DNA of 64,000 bases from Apteryx mantelli (taxonomy: Eukaryota; Chordata; Aves; Apterygiformes; Apterygidae): NCBI RefSeq assembly GCF_036417845.1, contig NC_089981.1:68735268-68799267 (forward strand), read 5' to 3'. Under the pieces are notes generated by a model that did no database searches, was not told the origin of the DNA, and was given only the letters and a program-made list of their open reading frames with translations. Positions 1 to 12,295 of this stretch are shown piece by piece. Both the position numbers and the translations under genes were made by a program. The number at the start of each line of letters is the position of its first letter. Position 1 is the stretch's first letter.

Positions 1-2812
1 ATTGCACACCTCAGCTAGAGCCACGACTTTAAAACCCTCGCCTCATCACTAGCCTCAGTGCGACTGTGTGGAAATGGAAGGCTTTGCCTAATAATAAGAT
101 CGGTCAGGATGAACAGATGTTGGACTGTGAAGTTGTTTTTGCAAGCAGCCATGACTGAGAAAAAAAGACCAGGCAAAAATAAAAATTCTTGTAATTATGA
201 TGGGTACAGATGCCTGGTTACACTCCTCTCTATTTCTTTAGTTTGTTTCTGCAGTTTATTTCCTCTTGAATACAGGGTTTTATGTTAATTAGTAGGGAAT
301 CTCCCCTCATTGCCTCTATCCCAGCTGCTCTAATCACTTCAAGTCACATTGCAAATTGCTCCAATCTCTTTATTTTCTTTGTTTCAACCTCCTTCACAAG
401 CATAAATCCTAATGAATTTGTAACAGTATTTGCAAACAAAGATAGTCATGAAGCATTAACAGAAAAGGCCTGTAGTAGTTACTGTTCTGTCAGTTTATCT
501 TTTACTTTAATTAGTAAAGATAGCTTCAATAAACATCTCTGGAATTTGAGATAGACTCAGGAATCCAACAGGAAGTCCAGTTGTTTGGAAAAATATAGAA
601 AAACTTTTATTTAAATATACTTTAAGAGTGTTAAGAGATACATGAAGAACATAAGTTAAGCATGAAGATAGTAAATAGTAATAGGAGTAGAGAAAAGAGA
701 GAGGTAAGGAATAACCAACGAGACAGAGCAAGTCTCAGGTGATAAAATTTTCTTAGTGTTGACTTGATCAGCCAACACAACTTACTTATACCAGAATTGT
801 AACACATCTGAAAAAAGGTAGAACCTAAAATGAATTATTAAAAAAAAGAAAACTGTATTCTTCACATAGGCAGGACTCAAGGTAGGGTATATGAACAAAG
901 TTTCTGTTGTACAGCCTATGGGATATAGGAAAATTCTTCTCAGGCCTTGCGTTATTGTCAATATCTTTTCCTTACTGATAGCACTGTGTTTGTATTTGTT
1001 GGATTCTCTCTATACCCAAGTCATAATCTATCCAAATGATATAAATGCCACAACGGGATTTGCCACAGTGCAAAGTAATAATAATTTATTGCTAATTATG
1101 TAATAGACAGTCCTGAGGTGAGAAGGAAAATACATCATGCAGTGTGGCAGTTTGCTGGACTCCTTTTTATCTTGCCCACACAGAGAGTGGAGACAGTTAT
1201 TTTGTAGACATGAGAAGATATTGTCAATAGCTATTTTGCTCCTTTGAAAACACTTTTCCAATCTGTTTTTCTTAATTTTTTATCCCTGCTGTGTATCAGA
1301 GAGAGAAAGAAAAGGTTTGAACCAGATCACCAAAAAGTTCTAGCCCTTTTTTTAGTGCTTACCAAAGGATGCAAATTTGATTTTCTGTTATGTATTTTAC
1401 TCTTTTAAAAGCCACAGAATAGTCAGAGCTCTAACGCTTAACTACTTAGGAATAAAGCAGTTTAGAGAAAAGGAGATGTCATTTTAAACCTCCTTACAGG
1501 TAGGTTGTTTGCCCAAGTCTCCTCAGACTGCAGGATGTGCCCAGCACTCGGGGCTGGGTGGTAGCTCCCGGTGCCAGCCTAGCCTTCCCATGCATTCCAG
1601 TGGGACTTTGTCAGCAGACACTTTTCCAGTGCTCCAGCAGCGTGGAAGAAATGAGGACACATCGAGGTCTGTTGGGTGGGGCATGACCAAACAAATACAC
1701 ACATCGTTAGATGTATTTTTGGCATTTGATACTATGAATTTTTGTAACTCAGACATATGTTGGAGTTTTACTCAGACCTTTGCTCCCATCTGCCTTGAAA
1801 GCTGGCAACAAGGGTTGGGCTGAAATTGAAGGTCACTAACAAAAAGCTCTGGCTCAAAGCTCTAGCAAAGTACTCTGAACCTGGGGAAATCATATTAAAA
1901 TTCAGGCTTCCAGTAAGCTTGTTCTCCCCTCTCTCAGGTAGGAGCCAAATGGTTTGGCAAACAGTGTTGATATTAAAAGGGAGAAAAAAACTCTAGCCAG
2001 AAAGTTTAATAGAGAAGAATACTTAATTCCTACAGCAGAACACCAGTTTATGGTCTCTGTCTCCAGAAAGCAACTGCTAGTCCAGCTGGTTGCTTTCGCC
2101 CTTTTGCAATAGCCTTCTTTCACTCATGTTTTTAAGTCTTGCTGGTAGGAAGGTCTCACTTAAGCTGATGTGATCCGGTGCTGTGACTCGGTGCTGTTGG
2201 CTGCTCCTCACTCCATTGACCTCTCCCTCTAGCTCTGCCTGGTACCAAGAGACATTGTAACTCCCATGGCTCTGCTTACAGGTTTTCTTATTCCAGCTCT
2301 TGGAAAAGAGAGTATAGCATAGGGAACTGGGCAGTTGCCCAGCTCACAAAGATTAAGCTGCTTCTTATGTCTCTTTTAGCAGGAGACTCTTGTACTAAGT
2401 TTCCTAACGTTTTCTTATTTCAGGCTTGAACTTTTTTATCGTAATACCAAAAGAATGTTCTGGATTAAGGAAACCACTCACCTCAGGAACATTTAGACAC
2501 AGCCTATATTTCTATATATGTTCACAACTACACATTTTTAAGGCATAATTCTCTTTTTAACAGAAATATCTCTTAAACACAACACACACAAATATGTTCC
2601 AGGTCTGCCTTATTGTGGTACCAAATATCAATGGATTTTTCCTTCCGAACTGGCATTTTTGGAGAGATTTGGAGTTTACTTCTGTATGCCTCAGGTGCCA
2701 TGGTTATATGCTAGTTCTTCAGAACATTAAACCTTCAGAACATTAATTTTCATGTTAGTATGTGCAAGTATGATTGATCTATTATCATCATACTACAAAC
2801 AGACCATAGAAG
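1..2812. other. Non-coding stretch, no feature recognised
   Basis: AT-rich sequence with only short open frames. The longest (1509-1823, plus, 104 codons) sits in a slightly GC-richer patch around 1500-1700 but its product, rich in Ser, Gln and Cys, resembles no family I know and has no splice or promoter context. I see no repeat family with confidence. Confidence 0.5.
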
Positions 2813-2920
2813 TTGCATGATTCTTATTTTACTGTGGTTTTGAAGTACTAAGTGACTTGCCAAAAGGTCACACAGAAACTCTGAGGGAGAACAGAGTGCT
2901 GAATCCCAGTTTATAACAAA
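2813..2920 (-). repeat. MIR-like SINE relic (minus strand)
   Basis: Read on the minus strand, this segment gives a run resembling the MIR core: a 'tgggattca...ctctg' block, then 'tgtgtgacctt-tggcaagtcactta' at about 2855-2876, then a decayed 'cctcagttt...aaaat-g' block. The order and spacing match the conserved central part of MIR-type SINEs found across amniotes. The 5' and 3' ends are too diverged to place. MIR copies are ancient and immobile. The call rests on consensus recall; a related CORE-SINE is possible. Confidence 0.5.
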
Positions 2921-4564
2921 GTGGAAAATCACTACAACTACTAAGCCATTCTTTCCTTATCTCCCAAAGTAAGGAATGGTAATTCTTGACTGCTTTTACG
3001 CAAAGTAACAAATTAATATATAAATAGAAAGGGAGATAGATATTACATGATAAAAAAATCTGTTTTAAAAAGTATCTTTTTCTGAATCTCCTCATATTTG
3101 GCATACTGGAGTGGAAAGCTTCACTGTTGTTGACTCATTGTTGACTTGTCACATTGGTTACACAGTTTTTCATTTCTGGATTTAGGCATAATTTTATTAC
3201 TCATGGGGTTTACCTCAGTTTTGCACATGCTTGCCTGTACTGAAGCAATTCAGTAACATCAAATTATTCCATTCGGGGATCTGTAGCAGTTGAGCTTATT
3301 ACTATTTTGATTTGTCTTTCTGTTTACTCATATATTAGACACTGGTCTCTGTTCTTGACCACCTTCTAGTTTTCATTGCTTGCTGCTCACTATCAGTCGT
3401 GTATGTTGTACTGAACCCCTGTGCAGCAGTGCCTGATATAAGTGTTTGGTACCTTTATTCTGTATTTCATTCTGATGGTCTAGTGTTTTGGATGAAAGGA
3501 TAATAGGATACCACTGCTGCGTGGTATCAGAAGTTGAATAATCTCTACTGTTTGTCATTTAGCACAGTGCATCATCAGTGGATCATTCTGTTCGCCTCCC
3601 ATTGTTTCTCCTGAATGTACCTGCATAGAGTATTTTCCTCTAGAAAATGAAAACTTAGGAGTTTTATAAAGTTTCTGTCCTCAGCTAGGAGTTTAGATAT
3701 AATCCCTTAAGATCAAGAGAGACAAAAATACAGTCTATCTGTCAAACAATACATTTATTTCACAGAGTATGTGTGACATCTGAGCAATTAATAACTTAAC
3801 TGTCTGCATGATCACTCTATTAATCAACACTAGCTTAGATCAGATCCTCATCTTTGGGTGACCAGGAACTAGGCCTTCCACTTGCAGGCTCCTTCAGTTT
3901 AATCTAAAGATACTAGTTTGTGCTTCCTTTTATACAACATTGAGTGGATAGTGGATCCTCTTTAGCTGATCACCTTTAGCTAGCTATTTAAAGAACCTTG
4001 GGGGTTTGCTTTGTTTTGTTATTGATTTGTCATGTCTCTATTTTAAACATGTGGAACTGTTCTGCAATCCTTTTCAGCATCAAATGTTCAACAGCTCAAA
4101 CATACGCTTGCGCCAGTAAGGCCTTTTCTAGTCCTAACAGGCCATATTACTTACTTTGAGTAGGCCAAGCTTAGAACACAGTATCCTGTTCATCCATGTC
4201 TCCCAGCTGACGTTTTGTTTACCTTTTTTTATTCCAACCTGCTAAGGATTTGGCCAAGGCCAAGGATGTATTTCACAAAGGTAATAAAAGACAATTTAAA
4301 TAACAATCATTCTGTTATTGTTGTCCTCAATCATATTCAAACAAATGATCCTTAAACTCTGTGACTTACTATTGCTCACTGTGCTGTCACTTGTATTCAG
4401 CTACTCCTAAATTGCATCCACATCAGATTCTTTTTTCTGAACACATTTTAAATATTAAATTCTCTTTTAAAATCTCTTTTAATAATACTTTATTTTAAAT
4501 GCCAATGGTTACTTTTGCTAGCACTTGAAAATTTCCACTGACTTCTCTTGAATTAGAATTTAGA
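2921..4564. other. Non-coding stretch, no feature recognised
   Basis: AT-rich unique-looking sequence. No open frame of note, no recognisable transposon and no tandem repeat longer than a few units. Nothing here suggests an exon. Confidence 0.5.
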
Positions 4565-4837
4565 AGGCTGAGAGGAGATCCTACCAATATGTACAAGTAT
4601 CTGAAGGGAGGGAGTCGAGAGGATGGGACCAGACTCTTTTCAGTGGTGCCCAGTGACAGGATGCGAGGCAATGGGCACAAACTGAAACACAGACACTTCC
4701 ATCTGAACATGAGGAAAAACTTTTTCACTGTGAGGGTGACAGAGCACTGGAACAGGTTGCCCAGAGAGGTGGTGGAGTCTCCTTCTCTGGAGATATTCAA
4801 AACGCGCCTGGACGCAATCCTGTGCAACGTGCTCTAG
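4565..4837 (+). pseudogene. C-terminal fragment of CR1 ORF2 (reverse transcriptase protein)
   Basis: An uninterrupted frame of 90 codons ends at a TAG at 4835-4837. It encodes the last part of CR1 ORF2p downstream of the reverse-transcriptase domain; recognisable pieces include [37 protein letters not shown] and [15 protein letters not shown]. The catalytic endonuclease and polymerase domains are absent because the element is truncated at its 5' end, so this cannot act as an enzyme. The first internal Met (4589) is not a true start. The intact frame suggests recent insertion relative to the other LINE copies in the window. Confidence 0.85.
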
Positions 4838-4903
4838 GTGACCCTGCTTGAGCAGGGGGGGGTTGGACTAGATGATCTCCAGAGGTCCCTTCCAACCTCA
4901 GCG

Positions 4904-4919
4904 ATTCTGTGATTCTGTG
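4904..4919 (+). repeat. CR1 3' terminal octamer repeats
   Basis: Two adjacent copies of ATTCTGTG, followed at 4920-4927 by a copy with two mismatches. CR1 elements end in such short octamer repeats rather than a poly(A) tail; the repeats lie in the region recognised during reverse transcription. Confidence 0.9.
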
Positions 4920-4927
4920 ATCATGTG

Positions 4928-7900
4928 GGACATATGAGCCTGTAGCTGGAGAACAATTCAGGGCTGTCCACAGGGGCATGTTAGAGTCTGTAGCAAGCAG
5001 AAAGCCATCTGCACACCACTGAAAGTTGCATTTTAGAATTCTGAGCTGTTACAGCACTTACTTGCTGTCCTAAATTTGAGAAAGATAATGATGAGTCTTG
5101 GTTTAGTTCCTATTTCATTATATGAAAATGATGTTTTTTATGATCCTCTAAGGAATCAATGTCATGCCTGCGTATGTTCTAGCCAGTGACCACAACACCA
5201 TTTAAACTCAAAATACATTCAGATCACTTTCTCATTCACTGCATATTAACAGATATACACAAAATGACTCTCTGTGTCTTTCTGTTTCTGCTCTCAGACC
5301 TTCTCATTTTAGTCAGCCAGAAAAGTGCATAAACACTTGAAAACCATAAACACTTTTATTTATGTTTTCTAATAATGTAATTAATTATAATTTAAGATGC
5401 AGACAACTTTTTTCAGTTTTTCACTAAAACCAAAGCAATATTTAATATCTCAGACTCTTCTTATTTGTAAATGATGTATTATATACCTGATATGCATAAA
5501 CAGATACTGTATCAATACCCTGCATGCTATCAGTGACACTTTATATTTTTTTATTTATAATACAGGTTCGAAAAGAAATTAGGCCCCAGTTAGGTTAGGG
5601 ACTCTTCTAACTACTCTGAGGGACAGACTCCATCCTAGAGTCCACAGTCTAAGATGAACAAAAGACCAGTAGAAAACTGGAGGCAGAATTTTAAATGCAT
5701 GACTGTAAATCAGGTGACATCTGTCCTTGAAACAGGCTTGATGCTAGCTTTGAATTGGCCTTGCAGAGGGCTGGGATCTACACCCATGTGGTCGCCTGCA
5801 CTCGAATGCCACAGTGGCATACTGCTTCATCACAGACACAAGCAGCAAGAACTCCTGAGCCAGGTTATTCTCTTGTTTAACCGAGTCTTTTAAACAACAG
5901 TGTTCGAGTGATGCAGCTGAAGGGATAATTTGGTAGATCTGAACTGAAGGAAGAGAAAAACCCTTGTTGCTTTCACAGACTGTAAAGATACCTGTGTGGG
6001 CAGAAGTTGAAAATATCTTCAAAATATTTTATCTTTCTGCTCTGAGATAAAATTAAGATTTTTAAAGGACTGTATGAAAATGATGTTTCATAAAATACCA
6101 GAGATAAGGACATCTGCCTGTGATGTGAATCTGGTATAAATACTCCGTGAGTTAGGAAGAGGAGGCATTTTAACCTGAGGTTTCCTATTTCCTTTCCTTG
6201 GGCTCTTCTGTGAGAGAATCTTAGTACCTAATTATTTTTAAAGTTTGATCAGAAATTTCCTTTTTGTGGTTTTGCATTTTTGTCCACAAATTTTGTTTTG
6301 AATCACAGAAGTCTTTCTCAACAACGGTCTTGTAAAGACTGGTAAATTTTTGCTTCAACTTTGATATTTCCATTGGGGAAGTGAAGAGCGGTAGAGGAAA
6401 GAAACAAGCAAGAAAGCAAGAAAATCAAGAAGCAACAAGGAAAGAAAATTTCTTGGTCTTACACTTCTTCCTGATACAAAGACAAATTATCATAATTACT
6501 GTCTCTCCAGCATGTCAGAAGATAAAAACTGCATTTACCAAAGACACTTCTGAGATCTAGAAAGGCAACAATATTTCTTAGCCAAAACGGAACTATGCGT
6601 GTATCAAACTTGAAATCAACTGATTTGTATAAGTTATGAGACACTTCTTAATGAATGTAGTATTCTGTATTGATTTCTAAAGATACAGGATTACACTGAC
6701 AAATACAGGGGGTACGAGGACTAAATCTGTTTGTTATTGTTTGTTCCACTACTGACAGTTATAAAATTATTGGTTTGCTCTGTGTCCAACCCAACACTTT
6801 GACTGCATTATATGTCTTACAGATAGGCCTTCAAGGAGTTTGGTTTTAAGCACACGTTGTTCATTAATTAGTTATGTTTTTCATTTACTGCCATATTCCA
6901 TTTTCAGGGGAACTGAACTCCAACAAGGAGCCCCAAGGACATCTTTTTCTTGTGGACTTATTTAATAAGTGTCCTGTTATGAACTTGTCCTACACCTGAA
7001 AGAGGAGTTTTTCTCCAGCTTTTCTCACAAAGGTGACCAGTAGTGTTCATGAAGAAACAGTGATGAAATGCTTGATGGAAGAGACTTCTAAATTGAGGAC
7101 GTTCAGAAAAATGAATTAATATTGAATGTAATTACCAGATGTTTAGACCAGGAAAGTATACTGATTTTGTTAGCATATTAACATAATGAATACTTTTGAT
7201 TTCATAACATGAAATGATAGCAACCACCCTTGTGGTATTTGAAATAAAAGTAAAGGGTTTAAAACTTGGTAGAAGATTTGGTTGCTGATGAGAGTTAATG
7301 ACCAACATCATAGTTTGGCGTATAGTTTGTGCCAGAAGAGTACACATAAGCACTATTCAGGCTTTACCCATGCATTGTTATTAACTGTTACACAACTGCA
7401 TTTGATCCAAACCATCTAAGCACTCCAGCTTTAGCTCCCTGCATCACCCAGCAATGTTACCTCTGTGTTACAAGCTTTTTGGTGAAGCCTTGGGCTCATC
7501 TGAACAGAGAAGGCCAATGGTACAAGTTCATACAGTAATTTTAGAATATCCTCTGCTGTTTTCATTTTTCTTCTGCAAAACCAGAGTGAAACACAAAGTA
7601 GCAGCATGTCACAGCCTGACTACCCTCTGTCCTCCTTTCTTAACAGCCCACTGCTCTTCCTGAAGGTGACTAGGCCATACAGTAAATGTTGTAGTTTGAT
7701 ACATACAGTAAACTAATTTCATAGAAAGTGTGCAGTTCGCTACGATGGCTGCAGAGATTTATATTCTAGCTGGCTAAAGCACAGTACACATTATCATTAC
7801 TGCTACTGCTGTTTATCAATACAATAATTAACTTACGTAGGTTAGGATATGTTTATTAACTTGAGGCTCAGGAGACTGTCATTACCAAAGTTACATCAGT

Positions 7901-8595
7901 AACATTATAGAAAGGCTTTATTAATCAGTATGTTGAGGGATGCAGAGATCAGGTGCTGTTTTGTAGCTGAGGTGAGACCACAATGCCATGACAGCAATTC
8001 ACTGATCACCACACTACACTAAATCTTCATCCTCTAGAGCCATCTGGGCAAAACTCTTCCCAGTTATATCAAGTCTACAAAGAGAAGAGAATTTTCCTAG
8101 TATTCACTAGCAAAGGAAAAAAGGAAATACACCAGTCTGACACTGGGAACTCATTTCATCAAGGATAAAGAAGATGATATAGATAGAATCTTTTTGCACG
8201 CTTAGTGGTGTGATAATGAATTTCCTCACATAGCAAGGCAGAACTTGGCTGCCATTGCAGAATTACTTTGAATTGTCACTTATTGATCAGCTAGCTTGCA
8301 GTGAGTTGCTGTCGTATCTGTTTGCAAACAGGAGATCTTGTGACAGCATGATACGGCATTGCCTGGGCTGCAGGGAACTTACCTCGGATTTTGAAACAGT
8401 GCAGGCTTTGCTAAGTAAAAGGCCTGATTCCAGCACTCCAGAGGGCTGCTTTTGGTAAAATGCCAGATCAGCACTGAGCTTTCAGCAGCAAGTAGGGAGG
8501 TGAGGTTAATAGTGAGTATTTGACAGCAAAATCTAAAGTCAGCTCTTAAATTGGACAGATTTCTTCCTTTCAGTGGCCACCTGGTCATTGGTATT
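4928..8595. other. Non-coding stretch, no feature recognised
   Basis: AT-rich sequence. A purine-rich stretch (about 6383-6450) is low complexity. Short open frames such as 5654-5893 and its antisense partner carry no recognisable domain. No transposon is clear. Confidence 0.5.
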
Positions 8596-8850
8596 AAACC
8601 AATTTAGAGCTATTGTTTAGCTGGCTGCTGATTAATATTTTGGATGATTAAGTAATCAACATTCCAAATGATCAATTAATCACAAAGGGACGAATAATAA
8701 ATGGCATACTTAACCTACATTTTATCACAGCCTGGAGACCAAGCCTGTCCTCAGAGTCCCCATAACAGAAATGAAGTGACTGTTAGCTATAAATCAATGC
8801 CATTAGTCATTTAACACTTGACCTTTAAGCGAGATAGATTTTCCTTGCAG
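8596..8850. promoter_or_regulatory. Candidate regulatory element rich in homeodomain-type sites
   Basis: Between about 8628 and 8702 there are repeated TAAT/ATTA cores: 'gattaatattttggatgat', 'taagtaatcaac', 'caattaatcac', 'gaataataaatgg'. Homeodomain proteins bind such cores, and dense clusters are common in distal enhancers of gene deserts. In a 60%+ AT background some clustering is expected by chance, so this is only a candidate. No conservation data were available. Confidence 0.2.
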
Positions 8851-9368
8851 AAAATAAAGAGATTTTCTTGAGACTCCAGTAGGCAAACTAGTTTATTAAT
8901 AAATGAAATCGCAAATGAGTGGATTTTCAAATATCAGATTGTTCTCAGTCAACAAATCACAGACATTTAAACTCCCCAATGCCTGTGCAAGCTGCCAGAC
9001 AAAAGAGTGAAAACATATAGTATATGATAGGTATCACATGTGCATACACACGCATGCAATTTGGATGCAGGGAGAGAGAAAATGAGCTACAAAGAGGTGA
9101 CATATATGATAGTATATGTTCAATATACAATAAATACAGTTTGACAAAATATATATATAAGCTAAATAAAAACTCTTCAATCATGTGGTGACTTGCAGTT
9201 GCTTCAGGAGAGCTTTCAGATGTACTGGGGAAGAAAGGAGAAAAAAGGGTAATGGATGTTATCCTTCAACTGTTCAACTGTTCTGCTGCTGCTAGTATGA
9301 CTGGTGTAAGTACATTTACCTTTGGTATTTTACCAATGGGCATTTGTATAAATATGCATGTACAAGTA

Positions 9369-9371
<3 letters not shown>
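8851..9371. other. Non-coding stretch, no feature recognised
   Basis: AT-rich sequence without a recognisable repeat or exon. Short ATAT runs near 9100-9160 are low complexity. Confidence 0.5.

Positions 9372-9402
<31 letters not shown>
9372..9402. repeat. (TA)n microsatellite
   Basis: About 15 uninterrupted AT dinucleotides. Likely length-polymorphic and able to extrude as a cruciform or hairpin. The open frames running through it on both strands are artefacts of the repeat, giving alternating Ile/Tyr. Confidence 0.97.
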
Positions 9403-9405
<3 letters not shown>

Positions 9406-10474
9406 GGCATTTTGGGGATATCACATGGCCACTGGTAGGCATAATAGAGTCCCTATTACAAGGCATGGTTGAGAGTCATACAAGATTCCTGCTGAAGTCA
9501 GAGCAAATGATGCTCACTTAACATAAACCGATATGGTCCCCTGTGACTTTAGCTGATACTGATTCATATCAGCTAAGGATTTTACTCACTTTGGCTACTG
9601 AGAGGTAAGGTTAAATTCAACCAGTAAAACTATTTTATTTATTTTATATTTGAAAATAAAATAATAATTAAAAAAATGTGACAGATTCTACTTCTATTAA
9701 TTCAACTTCACTGAGATTCTCCAATATTACACATATGTAACTGAGATCAGAATGTGACCTACTATGTTCACAGTCTCCAAAATTCTTATATAAATTCTCC
9801 TACTTGCATCTTTTAGGAATGAGTTTAGTTGCTTTATTCTTTTAAATGTAAAAAAGAAACCAAAGAACAAAAGAAACAGTAAGAAACCAAAGAAAAGCTG
9901 GAAATACCTCCTATCTATAGAGTTTTTCTCCCCACATTAATATAATATTCTTACATTTCCAATGATTAATCTTATGCAGTAACTCAGATGCCTGACCTAG
10001 GCATTTGATTTAAATATCGGTTACAATAATTTGTCTGATTGCAAGGTCTGAATTAAAGGAAAATATTAAGTGAATATGGATGCACATATGCTTGAGTGTG
10101 AGCAGGTTACTAGGCAGAGTTCTTTTCAATAATTGTGCTTTGCCACAGAGAAAAATGTATATTTCTTTTTTATATATTTGGAGGACTATCAGCCCCACCA
10201 AAGGAAAGTTTTGATTAGAAAGAAAAGTGGCAGTTGCTGTTTTTTTTAGACTTGTATCTGAAGCAATTTATATCCCTTGTTGATTGTCTGAGTAGAGACC
10301 CTGTAATTCATATTCAACTCTGGATTGCATCTGATGCTTTCCATGCTTAGCACACTTTGTGATGGTGAAAGGAATATGCACAAATTTGCTTGCCAGCTGA
10401 CATTTAACCATCACTAACTTGGTTTTGAAGAACAAACTGTAAGCCTTAGCAGAGCTCCCACGGCATTACACAGG
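9403..10474. other. Non-coding stretch, no feature recognised
   Basis: AT-rich sequence with A-rich low-complexity patches near 9640-9670 and 9845-9900. No gene or transposon recognised. Confidence 0.5.
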
Positions 10475-10600
10475 CCTGACGTGTGGAACGGCTTTGTTCT
10501 GCAGTGCTGTGACCTCATCCCAGGTTCATCTCACTTGACCCCGCTAATTACTTGACCACCACTTGGTGACTTTGAGTTTGTTTTTTAACCACAGTGGCTG
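10475..10600. promoter_or_regulatory. Candidate regulatory patch with nuclear-receptor-like half-sites
   Basis: A locally GC-richer patch contains several TGACC/AGGTCA-type hexamer cores within about 70 bp: 'gtgacctcat' (10509), 'caggttcatc' (10521), 'cttgaccccg' (10534), 'cttgaccacc' (10551) and 'gtgactttga' (10566), followed by a RUNX-like 'aaccacag' (10587). Nuclear receptors bind such half-sites as dimers or monomers. The spacing fits no single canonical response element, so the call is suggestive only. Confidence 0.2.
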
Positions 10601-12136
10601 ACATTAAACAGAAACAACACATTCATTCAGTAACTCTAGAGGGTTCCCCAGCTAACTTAGAGAATATCACTCTCCTATCTTTTCTCCATAATGATGATCT
10701 CCTGAGGAATATATGATGCAGTTGTCTACTTCAAAGATGACAGTCATGAAAGCAGGCAATAGAGCTTCCTTGGAAATAAGGATAAGCCATTAAAACTCAT
10801 TTCTGGTTGGAGACAGAAATGGCCACAAAAGATCTCAAGATCTTCAAAGCAAAGAGCAAGACCCGTTTCTTCCAATTAAACTTTCTCACAGATGCATTTT
10901 CCAGTATCAAAGAAAATGAAAGAAGAAAAAAAGAAAGATATCAAGAAGACCAAAAATAAGCAAATACAGCAAGAAAGCAAAACTTAAGCAATTAAAATTT
11001 GCCCTATTATCTCCAAGGACCTTGGTGTGGGAGAAAGTATATTTATTTTTAGCTTTTGTGAGGTGTTCTGGAGCTACAGCAATATGCCTCATTTACATCT
11101 GAACATATAGCTAAATAGAAAAAGCACTGAACTGATGAATTCACAGGAAACGAACTTTAGTGTTAAATCCTCCTTCTTCAACAAAAATCTTTTGCAGTCA
11201 TATGGAAGAACCTGGCAAGATGAGATAACATGTGGAAACACAGTGATGAGACCTTAATGAATGCTGCCCAGGAGAACAAACTGGAATTATAGGTACTTAC
11301 ATGTGATAATGGAACAAGGGGAAAAATACTGCCTACAGTAAATACTGATAAAACTAAAATACTTTGGTCCAAATATGGATTTGATGTAACAATGGGTATA
11401 GGATTCAGAGGATAGCACTTTCAGGTAACATTTGTCCAAACTTACATATTAATTATGATTTTGTCCCAAAAGGAAAAATTGTCAGTTTGCTAAACTTGGT
11501 TGTACTAGATCAGGATTTGTCCCATTGTCGTTTGTTAAGAATACCTTAAATCATAGGAAATTATTGTGAACCAGAGATGCATTAGTAGGCTGTTTCCTTA
11601 GTGGGTCTTTACAATCCCTTCTTATTCTCCCTTAACCTTTTCACCATTTCAATATTCTTCTGTCACGCAGCCATCTTCCACTCACAGATACCCGCAATTC
11701 TGAACCCCCTCCTAGGCCATTTTTCTTAAACTTAACCCTTCTATTTCCATTCCTCTACTGGTTTCTTTTTTCCTAGCACAACTTTTTTCATGGTACTTCA
11801 TAGCTGATATTCACCTTCTGTATTGGCTTTGTTTGGTATTGAGGTCAGGTCCCGTTTCTAATTGGCTCTACTGCTATGTTCCATTCATTATATTTTCAAA
11901 TAGGATCTTCGTGCTCTTTTCCCATGCTAACTCTCATACATGGGAAGAAGTCACTGTGGATTTCCACAGAGCTATCTCAGTTCCATCATTAAAATCTTTC
12001 TTTTGAAATATCCCTTTGTCCCAGTGCCTTAAAAAATAAAACAAAAACATAGCATTTCAGCTGAAGTGCTACAGCACCTGTCTTCAATGCTGTTCAATAT
12101 TGTATCATCACATACATTTCCCCATATCTGCCTCTT
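10601..12136. other. Non-coding stretch, no feature recognised
   Basis: Contains a purine-rich low-complexity stretch (about 10905-10985) and a pyrimidine-rich stretch (about 11620-11780). No exon or named repeat is evident. Confidence 0.5.
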
Positions 12137-12177
12137 CACACACACACACACACACACACACGCACGCACATACACAC
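12137..12177 (+). repeat. (CA)n microsatellite
   Basis: Twelve uninterrupted CA units (12137-12160), then an interrupted tail with CG and TA substitutions up to 12177. The alternating purine/pyrimidine sequence can adopt Z-DNA. Probably length-polymorphic. Confidence 0.97.
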
Positions 12178-12183
12178 CTGCTT

Positions 12184-12295
12184 GCTTCCTAGATTGTAAA
12201 CTGAATGGGGCAGGAGTATCTTCTGGTTCTGTATTTTGTAAAGCATCTAGCACAGTGGGGGTGTTACTGGGACTCCCATAGCAGAAAAATAATTT
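12184..12295 (+). repeat. Ancient LINE 3' tail, L3/CR1-like
   Basis: The string 'gattgtaaactgaatggggc' (12193-12212), then a pyrimidine-rich spacer and 'catctagcacagtggggg' (12244-12261), followed by an A-rich end, resembles the conserved 3' tail of ancient amniote LINEs of the L2/L3 type ('gattgtaagctc...ggcaggg...cctagcacagtg'). It lies directly after the CA repeat. The rest of the element is gone or unrecognisable. L2, L3 and CR1-like tails are alike, so the exact family is open. Confidence 0.5.

Larger units (their letters stand above)
4565..4919 (+). mobile_element. CR1 LINE, 5'-truncated 3' end
   Basis: This is the 3' end of a chicken-repeat-1 (CR1) non-LTR retrotransposon in sense orientation. 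Visible landmarks are the ORF2 tail, the block 'ctggaacaggttgcccaga' (4748-4766), 'ggttggactagatgatctcc' (4861-4880), 'aggtcccttccaacct' and two exact ATTCTGTG octamers (4904-4919), with a degenerate third copy after them. Full CR1 is several kb; this copy keeps about 355 bp, the usual outcome of incomplete target-primed reverse transcription. Several CpGs survive (for example around 4803-4830) and the reading frame is intact, so it is one of the younger elements here. CR1 seldom leaves clear target-site duplications and I find none. Confidence 0.95.

Noticed and set aside
1509..1823. 104-codon plus-strand open frame in a GC-richer patch
   Set aside because: Low-complexity Ser/Gln content, an opposite-strand frame is equally open, and no homology recognised.
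4495..4827. 110-codon minus-strand open frame
   Set aside because: It is the antisense of the CR1 ORF2 tail, not an independent gene.
9252..9521. Open frames with Ile/Tyr repeats, considered as a repetitive protein
   Set aside because: Produced by translation of the TA microsatellite.
12029..12281. Open frames with His/Thr or Val/Cys repeats
   Set aside because: Translation artefact of the CA microsatellite.
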